Assembly: GCF_015645445.1 (NCBI RefSeq)
Contig: NZ_JADOGI010000007.1
Coordinates: 1-64,000 of the forward strand
Length of the DNA: 64,000 nucleotides
Direction of reading: 5' to 3'
Origin: Nonomuraea cypriaca
GTDB taxonomy: Bacteria; Actinomycetota; Actinomycetes; Streptosporangiales; Streptosporangiaceae
This document shows, one piece after another, positions 45,432 through 56,509 of this stretch (its first letter is position 1; the number at the start of each line of letters is the position of its first letter). The position numbers and the translations under genes are program-made. The notes beneath the pieces were generated by a model. That model was not told where the DNA came from. It made no database searches and saw only the letters and a list, made by a program, of their open reading frames with translations.

Positions 45432-45598
45432 ATCCCGTCTCGGAGGAGGGAGAGGGTGGCGAACCTAGGGCCACGCGGGTCGGCCATGAATCGAATGCGA
45501 TTCAACACTTTGCAGCGCTGGACGCCGATGACCCCGCTCGCAGATTGCGTTCATCCATGAAGACAACCCCGTTCCGAACCAAGCAGCCGCATCCGGTC

Positions 45599-46986
45599 CT
45601 ATAGCGGAATGCTGATGATGTCAGCGATCGCCTTGGCGGCTGCGCTCTGCAGGTCCATGGTGGCGAGGTCGACGGCCAGGATGTCGCAGCCTGTGCCGCC
45701 GTGCAATTCCCGGGTGGCCTCGGCAAGTGCGATGCAGGCGGCGATGATGCCGACGAACGATGCTCCCACTGCTATGCCGGCGAGTTCGACCATTCCGCAA
45801 GCGTTGTGGTGATTTCTCAGATCTGCGAATGCCTGGGTGGCCGGGACGGCTGCCGGGGGTGGGTCGGTGGCCCAGCCCTCGACCTGTTCGCTGGCCTGGA
45901 CGCCGGGGAATCGGCGCATCAAGAGGGAGGAGAAGGTCTCCGATCCGCTGCCGAGGCCGATGTCGATGGCGGTACGCCAACCTACGTTGGAGATCACGCG
46001 GCGGGTGCGGAGGTTGTCGACGCCGATGAGTGCGACATGGCTTTCGTCTGCGGACCGGCGAAGGTCTGTTCCGAGGCGGCGCTCGATGATCTGCGTGGTG
46101 AATCCGGCATGGTCCAGCGCTGCCGCGACCAGACGGGTCTTCGGGGTTCCGAGTGAGTCGCGTGGAGTTAGAACCCCCGTGCTGTGGTTGCCGGGCACGG
46201 TCCGATCGACGTCTTGCAGGACGATGTGAACCTCGGCCGGATCCAGGTAGGGCAACCAAGAGATGGCCCAACTGTAGGCCTGGCCGAGGTGACCGAGGCC
46301 CACGAGCCACCACGAGTCGGGGGCGTGAGCGAGCGCCGGGCCGTTGTCGCTGCCGTCGTGGCCGAGGTTCCACAGGTTCAAAGTGATGTCGCGGAAGCCG
46401 GCATCACTGCCTGGTCGCGCTCGCATGTAGGCGAAGGCTTCACTGATCGCCAACGCCGCAGCGGTGATCGCCGCGAAGACACATGGCTGGCCATTCGTTT
46501 GCGGCGCCGGTGGTTGGCCAGTGTGCACGTGTGCGACCCACCCCGACCAGGAGACGCGGAATATGGGGCGCGGCTTGCCGTGGCGTCCGGCATGGTCAGA
46601 GGGCACGAAAGCGTCAGCCCCGATGGGCACAGCGGGCCAATCTGCAGAGTCGGCGCTGATCCTTTCTCGATCCTCGTTCGCGACCAGGTGGGCGCCCTGA
46701 TCGGTGATGGCCTCCGCGAGGGTGCGGCCGGTGAAGGGCCCCCTGGCGATGAGGGTCTCTGGTGCGTCGAGAATGACGGCGGCAGTGCCGAAGGCCCTGG
46801 TAGCGGTCGCAACTGCGGTGAGCAGAGCCGCCTGTCCGTTGGCGTCGAAGCATGTGGCGTTGTCAGCGGAGATGATGATTCCGGTGGCGGCGTGCGCCGT
46901 GATCGCCGCCTGGAGGGTGGGTTGTGAACCGTCGTGCGCGGCCAGGAGGGCGGTGCGGTTGATGTCATCGGGCTTGAGAGGTGCGG

Positions 46987-46990
<4 letters not shown>
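45599..46990 (-). CDS. bilD: BilD-like E1 (ThiF-fold) activating enzyme
   Basis: A 463-residue E1-like protein. The C-terminal half has the ThiF/E1 Rossmann fold: nucleotide loop LVGLGHLGQA (229-238), the acid pair VLQDVDRTVPGNHS (257-270) and IGVDNLRTRR (322-331). A candidate catalytic cysteine is Cys398 in HNACGMVELAG. The N-terminal 220 residues are specific to this E1 group. It would adenylate the C-terminal glycine of the Ub-like protein encoded three genes upstream. It is the last gene of the operon; its ATG overlaps the JAB gene's stop (ATGA). Confidence 0.85.
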
Positions 46991-48534
<1,544 letters not shown>

Positions 48535-48701
48535 CTACGTCCTACCTTTCATGATCCTTTGAAGATTGCCATCCAGATCTAGGCCTGATCCACTTCCCAG
48601 TGAAGCATAGATCTCGCGATCTCGGTTAATTTCTGAGGCCGGACGCGTCACCTGAGTCGCTCGCTGTCTCAACCGATGGCTGGAATACTGGAGGGGTGAT
48701 C

Positions 48702-49061
48702 ATGACCGCGATGGACACCGGACTGGCGCAGATCATCACGTCGTCCGTGGCGTTGGCCCAGACGTGGCCAGGCGCTAGCGATCAGGTGATGATGCTCATC
48801 CACGTGTTGCGGATGGCCGCGCCGAGCCTGGTCGAGGTGTTCCAGCTCGGGCTGGTCACCATGATCATCCCCCTGCCTGAGAGGATCTCCTCTGAAATCA
48901 CACTGAAGTTCGGGAGTGTTGTGATGACCGCGAACGCGAAGGGCCAGGAAGGCGAAAGCATCTTGCAGCCCCATCTTCAGCCTGCTGCCGTCTGGAGGCT
49001 GGAGATCACCGACCTTGTCGCCGGTGGACGGTCGGGGCTCGGGCTCAGGATGGTCGGGTGA
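48702..49061 (+). CDS. Small unknown protein coupled to the HTH-ImmA/IrrE gene
   Basis: A 119-residue product beginning MTAMDTGLAQIITSSVALAQ, with helical middle and mixed C-terminus (WRLEITDLVAGGRSGLGLRM). The ATG has GGAGGGG six bases upstream. Its stop overlaps the GTG of the next gene (GTGA), so they are made together. This is the arrangement of a toxin with a HigA-like antitoxin, but I see no RNase or kinase motif. It diverges from the Bil-like operon across 167 bases, which could be a shared control region. Confidence 0.65.
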   Translation: MTAMDTGLAQIITSSVALAQTWPGASDQVMMLIHVLRMAAPSLVEVFQLGLVTMIIPLPERISSEITLKFGSVVMTANAKGQEGESILQPHLQPAAVWRLEITDLVAGGRSGLGLRMVG

Positions 49062-50203
49062 CCGCCCAGAACGAACCAGCTGGCATCACTCCAGGGTGGT
49101 CCCTTCATCCCGGTGCGCTCCTGCGACAGGTTCTGGAAGCCCGCGGGATTCGCCAATCCGAACTCGCCGAACGCACAGGACTGACTCCGAAGCACATCAA
49201 CCAGGTCGTGAAAGAGATCATCGGGATCTCTGGGGATGTCGCATTGCTTCTTGAGCGAGCGCTCGGAATCGATGCAGAGTTTTGGATTCGAGCCGATGCG
49301 GACTACCAAGCTTATTCCAGCCGGGAACGCGCCAAGGCAGCTCTCGCTGAATACACAATATGGGCTAAGGCGTTCGATCTGCCAACACTGGCTCGGCACG
49401 GAGTCACGAGCCAAAACGACGACCCCGTCCACAGAGTGGATAAAATCCTCAAGTTCTTCGGTGTAGCCAGCCCGGAAGCATTTGAGCAAACTTGGCAACG
49501 GCCACGGGTGTCATTCCGTCGAAGCCAGGCCTTCACCGTTCTGGAACAGAACACTGCCCTATGGCTTCGCCTCGTTGAATGCAGTGCAGAACAGGCGCAG
49601 GTACCGCGCCTGCGGGTGAGCACCCTTCGCTCAGCCGCGCGAGCTATCCGAGGGATGACAAATCTAACCATCACCGACGGCTTCGCGACGGCCAGAGCTG
49701 CGCTCGCTGAGGCCGGAGTGGTTCTCACCTTCGTCCGGCAGGTCCCTGGCACTCGCGTGTGTGGAGCCACATGGTGGCTGGGAGCCGATAGACCGGTCAT
49801 CGGGCTGACCGAACGAAATCGCAAGCCCGACATCTTCTGGTTCACCCTGCTTCATGAAATCGGCCACATCGCCCTTCATCCCCGGCGAACCACCTTCCTG
49901 GACTTGGAAGGAAATTCTGATGACGCCCCCGAGCAGGAAGCTAACTCTTTTGCCGAGGAAATGCTCTTCCCAGGTAACGCCCGCGACCTGATCGCACGGG
50001 CCACCACACGTCAGCAGTTGCTACTTCTGTCTGCCAAACTAGGCATGGGAACCGCCATCGTTGCAGGCCAGCATGGGCGTCTAACTGGACGATGGGCAGT
50101 CGGAGGCAGTCTTCGCGGCACAATCACAGATGAGGATGTCAATCAGCTAGAAACAACATGCCCGATAAAACTTCACGATTCGGGGGGTCCGACAGCCATC
50201 TGA
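49058..50203 (+). CDS. HigA-like HTH fused to ImmA/IrrE metallopeptidase
   Basis: A 381-residue fusion. Residues 17-95 are a HigA/XRE HTH (GALLRQVLEARGIRQSELAE, RTGLTPKHINQVVKEI, DVALLLERALGIDAEFW). The ImmA/IrrE domain from about 230 carries the zinc motif HEIGH (FWFTLLHEIGHIALHPRR) and the downstream glutamates (EQEANSFAEEMLFPG). Such proteins repress their operon and are inactivated, or cleave a partner, under stress or phage infection. Start GTG overlaps the upstream stop. A strong hairpin 200 bases downstream may end the transcript. Confidence 0.9.
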   Translation: MTAQNEPAGITPGWSLHPGALLRQVLEARGIRQSELAERTGLTPKHINQVVKEIIGISGDVALLLERALGIDAEFWIRADADYQAYSSRERAKAALAEYTIWAKAFDLPTLARHGVTSQNDDPVHRVDKILKFFGVASPEAFEQTWQRPRVSFRRSQAFTVLEQNTALWLRLVECSAEQAQVPRLRVSTLRSAARAIRGMTNLTITDGFATARAALAEAGVVLTFVRQVPGTRVCGATWWLGADRPVIGLTERNRKPDIFWFTLLHEIGHIALHPRRTTFLDLEGNSDDAPEQEANSFAEEMLFPGNARDLIARATTRQQLLLLSAKLGMGTAIVAGQHGRLTGRWAVGGSLRGTITDEDVNQLETTCPIKLHDSGGPTAI

Positions 50204-50407
50204 ATGCATCGCAATCATTACGACCAAATGAGCCGACGCGCTGCGTGCGATCATCAGGGCTACTTGCCCAAGAAGAATGACGGCGTGAACCAGCACTCCG
50301 ACCTGCGTGTGCCCGAAAACTCATCTACATAATTCGAGCGTCATGTGCGTATTCGCGAAGGACTCCGCCGATCAGGCCATCCGGCTTGCATGCCTTTATC
50401 AGTGACG

Positions 50408-50428
50408 CCTGGCCGGTCGCCGGCCAGG
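50408..50428. terminator. Candidate factor-independent terminator hairpin
   Basis: Perfect nine-base stem CCTGGCCGG/CCGGCCAGG around a TCG loop, with no T-run after it, as is usual in actinomycetes. It lies about 200 bases after the HTH-ImmA gene. Confidence 0.5.
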
Positions 50429-50748
50429 GGGCTGTGACGGGGTCATCAGGCTACGCGTGACGGCTCCGTCCCGGAATCGCTGGTACATGAACGATCATCA
50501 AAGGTCCGCTGCGAACGACATCCATCCCCTTCGAGACCACAAACCATCCGGGACGTCAGCTCGTCAATCGGAAGTAAAGTAAGAACGGTCAAGGGATGCC
50601 ATCCGCCCCGTGGTTGCTCGTTGGATGCTCGTCGGCACCTGACACGGCATGGCACCGGGCGGCATTCTTAGACATTTTCGACGACAACATTTGCGGGCAG
50701 AGTGATACATTCAGATATAGTTCAACAGTGCTGAACATAAAAGCTGTC

Positions 50749-50795
50749 GACTTTTAATCCGTAGGTTCCGGGTTCGAGCCCCGGGCGCCCTACCA
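50749..50795 (+). repeat. 3' half of a tRNA-Lys(UUU) gene: probable attachment site
   Basis: From the anticodon loop CTTTTAA (anticodon TTT) through the 3' anticodon stem TCCGT, the variable bases, a perfect T-arm (CCGGG, TTCGAGC, CCCGG), the 3' acceptor strand GCGCCCT, discriminator A and encoded CCA. The D-arm and 5' acceptor strand are absent; upstream bases do not pair. A fragment cut in the anticodon loop is the classic product of tyrosine-integrase insertion into a tRNA gene. Its plus orientation places the element to the left. Confidence 0.85.
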
Positions 50796-51179
50796 CTCCA
50801 TACCCCTTCCGACCTGCACTTTCTCGATTCTCGGCCCTCTATTCCGAGGTGGAGATGGCCGAGTTCTTGCTCGTCACATGCTCTTCGGCACGCGTCCGGC
50901 ACATCGGCGGGCCGACGGCGTGATCGAAATGAGCCGGTTTGCGGTGCCGGGCATCGGCCGCCTGAGACCGCATCGTCAAGCCAGACCCGAGCGACACCCA
51001 ACAGAAGATCATGGTGGAAGGGTTGGCGGGCGGAACACGCCCGGCTTGACCGCAGACCCGTCCAAGCACTGGTCAAGCCGCCTCCGGCCACATTCACGTG
51101 CCGTTCGTGGCGGCGGCCGTACTGGCTTCCCCTGTGGACCGGGTCCGCTCGTGATCGACCGCTTTACTCGTCTACGACC
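50796..51179. other. Sequence flanking the tRNA fragment, no gene supported
   Basis: Frames on both strands here (for example 50878-51192 and 50711-51097) are unremarkable. No integrase is seen on this side of the scar. Confidence 0.4.
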
Positions 51180-51865
51180 ATGCGCCGTGTAATTGCGCTC
51201 TTCCAGGAGCATGATGCCGTCATGGAGGGCGCCGGCGAGTCCCAGAAGAAGTCACGGAACGCAGCGATCTTTGCCGTAGCCAGCTTGGTGGTGACGTTGG
51301 CCGCCTGGCTTCTGCCCGATCCGTTCGGCTGGGGACCAGAGCCTGGCACCCGCCTTCCGACAAGCCCCACGACGAAGCGGCCGTCCCCGCACCAGCCCAC
51401 GCCATCATCGGTGAATTCGCAGGCGGAGGGCGACGAAGGGGTGGCCGACGTGGCGGTGTACGACGCGCGCGAATTACGGGTACCGGCCGAGTCCTGCGGG
51501 ACCATCCACGTCCACCTGGACGGCCCCGGTCGTGACCAGTTCCATCCCTTGCTCAACCGGAGCTGGAGTACGTCGAGGACTTTTCCTGCGAACCACCCTT
51601 GCGGCCGGTCCTGGACACATGGCCCGACCTACCGATCAGCGGGGGACCGCCACAAGACGATCCCGTGAAGTGCGCGATGGCCGTAAGTGAAAGGCCCGCG
51701 TTCGCTGGAGAGCAAAGGCCCCGGCCTGGGCGGCACTTCTGCCTCACCACAGACCCCGGCCTGGTGGTGTCCGCGAGAGTGAGAGAGTGTCTCGAATCCC
51801 CTCTGGTGATCCTCAAGCTGGCGCCTACGCCTCGGCCGTCGATCGCGCCACCGGGTAACAAACCT
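51180..51865 (+). pseudogene. Frameshifted membrane-anchored hypothetical protein
   Basis: The first frame gives a basic N-terminus, one membrane helix around residues 28-46 (AAIFAVASLVVTLAAWLL), a Ser/Thr/Pro linker and a short folded part (VADVAVYDARELRVPAESCG). Near 51540 the plausible protein moves to another frame, reading LEYVEDFSCEPPLRPVLDTW, then CAMAVSERPAFAGEQRP and HFCLTTDPGLVVSARVRE. The combined product has cysteines characteristic of a secreted actinobacterial lipoprotein-like domain. The 3' end abuts the insertion sequence at 51866. The frameshift is inferred from coding quality only. Confidence 0.45.
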
Positions 51866-53059
51866 GTAACGCCTCAAAACTCGTGCACGTGGTCTGAGCT
51901 GGTGTTTCTTCGGTTTAGTCAGGCGGCACGGTGGTACTCGCCGATGGCTCCGCTGAGCACCCTCCGGCGCTGAACCCGGCCTTCCAGCGGCACCACGACG
52001 TCCTCGTCTTGATCAGGTGGGCGTTGCCGGCGGGACTGGTGCGGGCGGTGCGCGTTGTAGTGCTCGACGTACTCGTTCAGAACCGAGCGAAGGTGGCATT
52101 CGTCGTAGATCAGCATGCGGTCGGTGCATTCGGCTCGGACGGTACGGATCCAGCGTTCGGCGTAGCAGTTGGCTCGGGGCGTTCGTGGCGGTGTCTTCAT
52201 CACCGTGATGCCCAAGCTGGTGAAGACCTCGTCGAAGGCGGCGGTGAACTTGGCGTCCCGGTCACGGATGAGGAACCGAAATGACCTTGCCTGACGGCCG
52301 AGATCCATAAACAGATTTCTCGCCTGCTGAGCCGTCCAGGCGCCTGTGGGATGAGTGGTGACGCCCAGGATGTGCACACGTCGCGTTTCCACCTCCATCA
52401 CGAACAACACGTACAAGCGCTTCAGGAAGACCGTGTCGACGTGGAAGAAGTCACAGGCGAGCAGTCCCTTCGCCTGCAGGCGCAGGAACGTCCGCCAAGA
52501 GGTGTCGAAGGTTCGTGGCGCCGGACTGTGCCGGCGTGAACGCAGGATCCGCCGCACGGTCGCCGCGCTGACCTGCAAACCGAGCCGAACCAGTTCACCG
52601 TGGACCCGCCGGTATCCCCATCTTGGGTTCTCGCGGGCCAGGCGGAGGACCAGGTCCCGGACCTCTTTGCTGGTTCCGGGACGGCCGGTGCGGTGTGGGT
52701 ATGTCCATGCGCGTTTGATCAAACGACGATGCCAGGCCAAGAGGGTTCCCGGGGTGACCAGCCGATGAGCGCGCAGCACCGACGGCAGGAAACGGGCCAA
52801 GGCCGCCAGGAGCGCCCGATCGGCCCAGTCCGGCTTCGGCCGCACAACCTGACGCTTCAACACCGCAACCTCGTGGCGGAGCACCATGATCTCGACATCC
52901 TTGGAAGCCTGGCTACGCCCCAGCAACACCAGCCAACCGAACACCCGGATCAAGGTCAGATACAGCAGACGAACCGGCACGAACTGCGATCTTGCCCGTA
53001 GGGCCTGTGGAGGTCAAAGCCGCAGATCAAGCACCACGCGATGAGTTATGAAGCGGTAC
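51866..53059 (-). mobile_element. IS3-superfamily-like insertion sequence, copy 1
   Basis: About 1.19 kb with imperfect terminal inverted repeats: the left end reads GTAACGCCTCAAAACTC and the complement of the right end GTACCGCTTCATAACTC. It carries one complete transposase gene. A second, inverted copy lies at 59489-60688. Confidence 0.8.
51919..52980 (-). CDS. DDE transposase (integrase core), copy 1
   Basis: A 353-residue transposase. It has an N-terminal HTH region ([40 protein letters not shown]) and an rve integrase core with the DDE triad in [28 protein letters not shown] and [14 protein letters not shown]. It is intact. It differs from copy 2 at about 16 residues, including Phe versus Val in LARFLPSVL and Asp versus Asn in FDEVFTSLG. 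Confidence 0.92.
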   Translation of the reverse strand: MPVRLLYLTLIRVFGWLVLLGRSQASKDVEIMVLRHEVAVLKRQVVRPKPDWADRALLAALARFLPSVLRAHRLVTPGTLLAWHRRLIKRAWTYPHRTGRPGTSKEVRDLVLRLARENPRWGYRRVHGELVRLGLQVSAATVRRILRSRRHSPAPRTFDTSWRTFLRLQAKGLLACDFFHVDTVFLKRLYVLFVMEVETRRVHILGVTTHPTGAWTAQQARNLFMDLGRQARSFRFLIRDRDAKFTAAFDEVFTSLGITVMKTPPRTPRANCYAERWIRTVRAECTDRMLIYDECHLRSVLNEYVEHYNAHRPHQSRRQRPPDQDEDVVVPLEGRVQRRRVLSGAIGEYHRAA

Positions 53060-53068
53060 AGGATCGCG

Positions 53069-54103
53069 ATGCGGGAATCGTTCGCCGACCTTTGGCCGTG
53101 GTTCACCGCCAACGCCCCCTCCCGCAGTTTCTCGGACATGGAGGTGGAGAGCGACGAATGGCGGGAGTGTCGGCTGGCCGCCTACCGGGCAGCCGCCTCG
53201 GTCATGGTCGACCGGTACAGCCGAGGGCAGTTTCCGCCTCCGCCCTTCCCGCAGGACGACCTGAAGGGGCTGCCTGCCGAGGACCCGAGGATGAGCCGGT
53301 CGACCGCCGCCTACCGGGCCGTCTGTCGCCTGCGGGCGGTGGCGCCAGGACTGGCCGGGGGACGACAGTACCCCAGTGGGGCGTGGCGGGACGTCCCGGA
53401 GGTGATCGGCCGGTCCGAGTATGAGCTGGCCCCCTGGCCAGCGCTGCGGGCGATCCTCGATCCCGTCCACGACGCCGCCCTGCTCGGCGAGGACGGCGAC
53501 CGGATGGCTGACCTGGTGAGCGACGCTGCCCAGCAGCTCGCCGCCCAGGTGAGCCCTGAGTCGCCCTGGCATCGCGACCGCCACCCGCTCCAGGACGACC
53601 ACGACGGCCACTCCCTGTCGCAGTTCGTCGAGTACCTCACCCGCCAGGACGACCCGGCCTGGGCCGACGCGGTGCGCCGGGCTGCGCCCTGGCACGCGCC
53701 GCGATGGAATGGCCGGGCCTACATCCCGCAGCAGGTCCACGCGGTCGTCGTGACGGCCATGGTCGTCTATGTGCTCGCTGCGCAGCGCCGCGAGCAGGCC
53801 GCGCAGATCAGCCCGGAGATGGTCCTGCACGCGCTGACCACCTACGTGCCGGTTGCCGACTGGCTGGGCACCGCCTTGGCCGAGTGCGGCCACTCGACCG
53901 GCACCGCCAGCGTGATCGCGCAGCGGTTCGCTGCCCTCACCTACGACCACCAGCCACCGGCCAGCGTGGAGCCGATGAGTGATGGCACTGGCTGGTCAGG
54001 TCCGGTCCTGGGCGAGGCGTTGTATCGAGCGGTCTCGCTGCTCCGGGCTTCTCCCGCGCGGTCTGGTGCATCGACCACGTCGGCCTCGTGCTCACCCGGC
54101 TGA
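53069..54103 (+). CDS. Hypothetical protein wedged between two insertion sequences
   Basis: A 344-residue product I do not recognise, without membrane segments except a weakly hydrophobic stretch (VHAVVVTAMVVYVLAAQRRE). It starts ten bases after the terminal repeat of the upstream element and its last 35 codons (from TGWSG) lie in sequence belonging to the IS701-type element. Both ends are therefore probably altered by insertion. The central part looks well coded. Confidence 0.5.
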   Translation: MRESFADLWPWFTANAPSRSFSDMEVESDEWRECRLAAYRAAASVMVDRYSRGQFPPPPFPQDDLKGLPAEDPRMSRSTAAYRAVCRLRAVAPGLAGGRQYPSGAWRDVPEVIGRSEYELAPWPALRAILDPVHDAALLGEDGDRMADLVSDAAQQLAAQVSPESPWHRDRHPLQDDHDGHSLSQFVEYLTRQDDPAWADAVRRAAPWHAPRWNGRAYIPQQVHAVVVTAMVVYVLAAQRREQAAQISPEMVLHALTTYVPVADWLGTALAECGHSTGTASVIAQRFAALTYDHQPPASVEPMSDGTGWSGPVLGEALYRAVSLLRASPARSGASTTSASCSPG

Positions 54104-55164
54104 TCATCGCCTGGTTCGTCCCGGCCGGCGCGCCGATCGTGGTGGCCATCGACGACAGCGTCACCCGCCGCTCGGGCAGGAAGGTCCACGGCGCGTTCTG
54201 GCAGTACGACGGTTCGGCGCCCGGCAGCCGCAAGACCAGCCGGGGCACCTGCTTCGTCACCGCCGGCATCGTCGTCCACCTGCCGTTTCTGCCCCGCGCG
54301 GTCTGCCTGCCCGTCTTCATCCGGCTCTACCTCAAGGACGGCCCGGGCAAGGTCGCCATCGCCGCCGAGCTGACCACGCTGCTCGCCCACGCCGGCGGCG
54401 ACCGGCTGATCCACGTCGCCGCCGATGCCGCCTACCACGGCAAACCCCTGCGTGAGCTGCCCACGCAGGTGTCCTGGACATGCCGGATCCCGCGCAACGC
54501 CGTCCTGTACGAGCTGCCACCCGCACCCCAGGGGAAACGACGCGGCAGACCACGCACCAAAGGCGAACGACTGGGCCAGGTCGCCGAGCTGGCCGCCACC
54601 CGCTCCTGGAAGATCCGCAAGCTGTCCCTGTACGACAAGGAGCAGACCGTCCGCATCAGCGAGCTGCGCTGTCTGTGGTACGGCTCCTTCGGGCCCCGCC
54701 CGGTGCGCGTCATCTGGGTCCGCCACCTCGACTCCGGCAAGGCCTTCGACCTGGCGCTGGTCACCACCGACCTCCACACTGCCGCTGAGGATCTCGTTGT
54801 CCGGTACTCGTGGCGATGGTCCATCGAGCAGACGTTCCTGGAGTCCCGCCACCTGCTCGGAGTCGGTCAAGCTCGCAACCGCACGGTCAAGGCCGTCCAG
54901 CGCACCCTGCCCTTGGGCATGATCGCTTACAGCCTGGTCATCATCTGGTACGCCCGCCACGCCCACCACACCGCGGATGTCGTCGCCGATCACCGCCGCC
55001 GCGCTCCCTGGTATCGCACCAAGAGCCGGCCCAGCTTCGACGACATGCTCGCCCTGCTCCGCCGCCAGGTCATCGCCTCACGATTTTCAGCGACCTGGCC
55101 CGCGCAACCCGACCCCACGAAAATCAGCGACGACGAGCTGACCTGGACTTACGCAACGGGATAA
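54088..55164 (+). pseudogene. IS701-family transposase lacking its N-terminus
   Basis: A 358-codon open frame covering most of a DDE_5 transposase: IVVAIDDSVTRRSGRKVHGA, RLIHVAADAAYHGKPLRELP and WRWSIEQTFLESRHLLGVGQ hold the catalytic acids. The in-frame upstream sequence continues as GFSRAVWCIDHVGLV but then meets a stop, so roughly 60 N-terminal residues are missing. The element was probably truncated when it landed in, or recombined with, the preceding gene. Confidence 0.8.
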
Positions 55165-55276
55165 CGGCCAAACTCGAGATGTCAGCTCGCGCCACTGAAG
55201 AGTGCAACCCGGGGGTTCCTCAGCAGTTGATCCACTTGTACATTGGTTGACACGCTGCTATCGGCTTCGGAGACCT

Positions 55277-55807
55277 ATGCCTGCTTCAGACAGATCACTC
55301 AGCTTGGCGGAGAAGCTGGATACCCTATTCCAGCTACGCCTACATCCTGAGCGCGCCGAGGACTCGAACCCCGCTCGACGCCAGTTCTCCTATGGAGAAG
55401 TTGCGGAGGCTATTCGGCAGCAGACCGGGGATCGTGTTCACATCTCCCGCCAGTACTTGCAGATGATCCGCGAAGGAATCCGGCCGGGCAATCTAAGCCT
55501 CGACAAAGTCGTCGCTCTAGCGAATTTCTTCGGCGTTGACCCGATCTATCTCTATGAGCCCGGTCAGTTGGGTGTGGAAGACGAAGCCCGGGTCGATACC
55601 CAGATCCGCCGCATCGATGAGCAGCTGAAACTCTTGCAAAGTATGCGGGATAACCAGGTTCAGTGGCTGGTAGGTCGCCTATTGGATCCCTCGCCAGATG
55701 GACGCGAGCGAATCAGTCGAATCATCGAGGCGATCCGCAGCCTGGAAGCTGCCATAGGCCCTGCCCCGCCAGCCGCCCACACGCCGCCGGACACAACAGA
55801 TGGATGA
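55277..55807 (+). CDS. XRE-family regulator of the P450 operon
   Basis: A 176-residue regulator. The HTH covers about 30-95 (FSYGEVAEAIRQQTGDRVHI, SRQYLQMIREGIRPGNLSLD). A C-terminal helical region follows (IRRIDEQLKLLQSMRDNQVQ). CGGAGA precedes the ATG. It is first in an XRE, ImmA/IrrE, membrane protein, P450 series, a combination widespread in actinomycetes, and presumably controls it. Confidence 0.88.
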   Translation: MPASDRSLSLAEKLDTLFQLRLHPERAEDSNPARRQFSYGEVAEAIRQQTGDRVHISRQYLQMIREGIRPGNLSLDKVVALANFFGVDPIYLYEPGQLGVEDEARVDTQIRRIDEQLKLLQSMRDNQVQWLVGRLLDPSPDGRERISRIIEAIRSLEAAIGPAPPAAHTPPDTTDG

Positions 55808-55951
55808 GCTCAGCGGGCGGAACATGGCGCAAAGAGGACCGGCGCTACAGTGTCTACGTACACTCTTAAGCTCGCTCTTTAGGAGCTGGCGCCGTGTGCA
55901 GTAATACACGATGCCCTGAGGCTGAGGCATAACAATTGAGAGGCCGGATGG

Positions 55952-56509
55952 GTGTTATTCACGAGAAAACGGCGGACGCCTTGCGAGCTATTGATTGAGG
56001 CGCTGGAGGACAGTGAGATCTTACCCAACCCCTTCAATATTGGTATCTTCATAAACCGTGTCGAGGAACGACGGGGCCGCCCAATTCGCTTGGTCGCCAT
56101 GTCTGGGTCTCACAATGCCCCTTGTGGCCTATATGTTAAGACAAAGGATACTGACTTCCTCTGCTATACCCGCAGCAAATCTCCACTGCACCAGTGCCAC
56201 ATTATCCTGCACGAGCTCGGGCATCTCTTGCTCGATCACCATGACAGCGGCTGGCGCAGTGAGGATCTTCACCGCCTGCTCCTGCCTGACCTGGACCCCA
56301 AGATGATAAAGAGCGTTCTTTGTCGTAACGGTTACGTCAGCCCCAATGAAGACGAAGCCGAAACATTCGCCGAGCTCATCCTGGCTCCCCGGGCCCTCAC
56401 GCATGACTTTGACACTATGTCGTCAACCGAACCGCCTCCTGACATCGCCGATGTGATCAGGAACATCGAACGCGCCTGGGGTGCGCAGGTGGGGGGCTTG
56501 CGTGACTAG
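55952..56509 (+). CDS. ImmA/IrrE-family metallopeptidase
   Basis: A 185-residue zinc protease-like protein. The motif HELGH lies in HQCHIILHELGHLLLDHHDS, and the third ligand region is NEDEAETFAELILAPRAL. No HTH is fused; the XRE protein 145 bases upstream would be its partner, possibly its cleavage substrate. The GTG start has GAGAGG about ten bases upstream. Its end overlaps the next gene by eight bases. Confidence 0.88.
   Translation: MLFTRKRRTPCELLIEALEDSEILPNPFNIGIFINRVEERRGRPIRLVAMSGSHNAPCGLYVKTKDTDFLCYTRSKSPLHQCHIILHELGHLLLDHHDSGWRSEDLHRLLLPDLDPKMIKSVLCRNGYVSPNEDEAETFAELILAPRALTHDFDTMSSTEPPPDIADVIRNIERAWGAQVGGLRD

Noticed and set aside
50749-50795. Functional tRNA gene
   Set aside because: Only the 3' half exists; no D-arm or 5' acceptor strand AGGGCGC is present upstream.
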